From contig NC_079884.1 of the NCBI RefSeq assembly GCF_029227915.1, positions 9,176,001-9,240,000 of the forward strand: a stretch of 64,000 nt of DNA. The letters are read 5' to 3'. Positions 62,030-64,000 of this stretch are shown here, piece after piece. Each line of letters opens with the position of its first letter. Position 1 is the stretch's first letter. The notes beneath the pieces are model-generated. The model had not been told where the DNA came from and made no database searches. It was given only the letters and a program-made list of their open reading frames with translations. Source of the stretch: Hydractinia symbiolongicarpus. Taxonomy: Eukaryota > Cnidaria > Hydrozoa > Anthoathecata > Hydractiniidae. A program made the translations under genes and the position numbers.

Positions 62030-63261
62030 TTCAAATTACACGGCATCGGTTACAAAAAAATTCAATGATTATTAAAAAATACATGCTGTGTCACATTTCG
62101 AATGCCGTAAATATGGGTCAAAGTCGTCAGTTTTTTGTAAACCAATCAGAATACCTTATTTCAGCCGGCAAGCCAATCACATTGCATGAAAATTCTTCGG
62201 ATGTCAGTCGCTTTTGCCGTACTATCAACTCAGTCACGCAAGAGAAAGGTCTGTAAAATAAAGGTCAACGGTCGCAGGGACTGCAGGATGACAGTAACCT
62301 ATATTTTTTACGATTCTTAGTAAAAATTGTCAGTCGCATGACGGCGCTGACGTACACTGGATCCGACCCTGCCATCGACGTTGATGTTCGCGACACTGCA
62401 AATGTTACTAAACATCTCGCTTTAATGAGCGTTTGAGTTTTCTTTCTCGAAATGTCAGATAGTATTGACAGATTTCTTTGCGGGAAAGAGTTACGATTTG
62501 GAAAAAATGCCAATTTTTTTTTACATTTTCGCGGTTAATAAATATTTATTGCAATCCAGCTGGAAATTTTAATTTTGCTAAAAATAAAAACAGTCACTCT
62601 TTCAGAATTAGAATAGAAGAAACCCTGGCTAAATTTTGTAGTTTTTATACAATCATGTGCAAAATATAGTGGGATTATACAAAAAATCACTATAGGGGTT
62701 TGGAAGGGACCCGGGGGTTATTACAGGGCATAATTTGTAAAAAGTGTGCACTAGCCTAACTAATTGGTTCCGGTTGAGTTGAGTGTTGAGTGGAGTAGAG
62801 GATTATTCCTTTAATAAGCCACTTAAGAAAACCTCCTATATTTTGTATCGAGAATGGCTGCTACGTGTCAACAATTGCTGTTTTGCCCCAGCATCTTCTA
62901 CGAATTCAATGTTACTGCAAAATTAAGCAAAGTTTTATTTGATTGGTTTTCATAATTACCCGTTGTTAGACGGAATGAAATCGTTTTCCACAAAAATGGA
63001 CAAAAGAACGGATTGCTTTCTCGCGGGTTTTCGTTCTCAAACTTTGTCAGTTTTAAGGGACAGATTTTGTAAAGCTGGCGTCATTTTCCAGACAACTAAC
63101 ACATAATGTTATGATACGAAAATAGGGCGTATGTCGTAAAAGTGCGAATAATGCAATTTTGTAGCAAGCTGTAGAGAAAAGGCTATGAAACATTCTTTGA
63201 AATTTGGAATTTTTAGGGTGGGTTTTCCATTATAAATTTCCAATTATAAATTTTAGACAAG

Positions 63262-63360
63262 GGACTTATCGTAAATGCCCCCAATAAAAGCCTCGGGCGT
63301 TTATTTAATTTTTAACACTATAAGAGGGGCGTTTATTGGAGACAGACGTTAAATAGAAAC
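63262..63360. repeat. AAACGCC-type dispersed element fragment
   Basis: gggcgtttatttaattttta and ggggcgtttattggagacag are spaced repeats of one word. Related words (ataagcgcc, aataaacgcc) occur at 3305-3560, 11145-11180 and 11590, so an old dispersed family is likely. Confidence 0.4.
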
Positions 63361-63716
63361 TGGGCATATATTACAAATTAAAAAATTCGAATATAGATTA
63401 ACATACCTATATTTTTATCATTAATTCATCACAAATAAATTCTACAATACATCAACAAAATCGTCTTTATTACTGTCAACAATTTAAAATTGGTGTGAAC
63501 TCAGTCATCATTTTTATAATTTAACATGAATGAAATACGTTGAAAGCATTTTAACCCTATTCTTTCTGAGGAATTTCAAACATATTACGACCGCCGGGTG
63601 AAATCCTGAAAAGTCGTGAAACCAAGCTACTTAACTTGTCAAAATGAAAAATAAACCTTTGAAATAAGTTCTGTAGTTATTACATTTCTTAGACCAAGAA
63701 AACTTTTAAAAAATTA

Positions 63717-63852
63717 AGGGGGTAGTTTTGAGTAATAACTAATAGCTATTTAAGGCTGGAGAGGTATAGGACGCTCTAAATTTAGTGGGTAGGTTTCTAA
63801 TAAAAATACGTTTAATAGCTATGCTAGTGTAGCAAAAAAGAGACAAGTTTTG
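63717..63852 (+). repeat. Dispersed repeat family A, copy 3
   Basis: ggggtagttttgagtaataac, tatttaaggctgg-gaggta, taggtttctaataaaaatac and agctatgctagtgtagcaaa match the order of blocks in copies 1 and 2. Confidence 0.75.
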
Positions 63853-64000
63853 TCGCCGTTTGCGTCTGTATTGTATGTTGGTTTAATTTGCACATGTTGT
63901 ATCAGTCCTATTGCAGACTGATTGGTAGTGATGATGCGTGGCCAAACATGCCTAGTTGTAAGGTAGAGCAATAAGAATATGCCTGATAACGATCATATAC

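Larger units (their letters stand above)
61464..64000. other. Intergenic region to the window end
   Basis: No gene recognised. It has a 22-base direct repeat (61975-61996 and 62008-62029), two CCAAT boxes near 62134 and 62165, an AAACGCC-type repeat fragment (63262-63360) and copy 3 of family A (63717-63852). Confidence 0.6.

Overview
The window is AT-rich animal DNA. It has GT-AG introns, long intergenic stretches, minisatellites and several families of small dispersed elements. The recognisable genes are a Vav-type signalling protein, an Lmx-class LIM-homeobox factor and a C-type lectin receptor, which make it metazoan. The gene types together with the mobile elements (THAP/ISL2EU-like, pogo-like, TTAA-flanked MITEs) make a cnidarian most likely, perhaps a medusozoan. 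That placement is inference, because no species-diagnostic sequence was recognised.

Layout. 1-5.5 kb: a 40-bp minisatellite inside an intron, then the last twelve exons of a Vav gene (end of PH, C1, SH2, SH3) on the plus strand. 5.5-14.7 kb: intergenic DNA with MITEs. 14.8-23.35 kb: a complete LIM-homeobox gene of the Lmx class on the plus strand (7 coding exons, 402 residues, 5.5-kb intron between the LIM domains). 24-34.7 kb: mostly non-coding, with an unrecognised open stretch on the minus strand and a candidate two-exon gene for a 70-residue secreted peptide at 30 kb on the minus strand. 34.75-37.4 kb: a three-exon C-type lectin receptor with a long cytoplasmic tail. 39-42 kb: a MITE copy, then a decayed pogo/CENP-B-type transposase with premature stops and a frameshift. 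47.8-48.6 kb: a two-exon gene for an unrecognised 185-residue type I membrane protein behind a clear TATA box. 49.6-50.0 kb: a 15-bp minisatellite. 59.1-61.5 kb: an internally deleted DNA transposon with long inverted ends, a THAP-domain transposase fragment and a convergent second reading frame. The remainder is intergenic with repeat fragments.

The host genes do not look like one functional cluster. Vav acts downstream of tyrosine-kinase-linked receptors and the lectin is a membrane receptor, but nothing here links them beyond lying about 29 kb apart. Gene models were built by eye from splice sites and reading-frame phase. For the Vav, Lmx, lectin and 47.8-kb genes, every junction used keeps the frame. 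No clearly new multi-gene system was found. The most interesting unexplained items are the two small predicted secreted or membrane proteins with furin-like sites and the structured dispersed repeat families.
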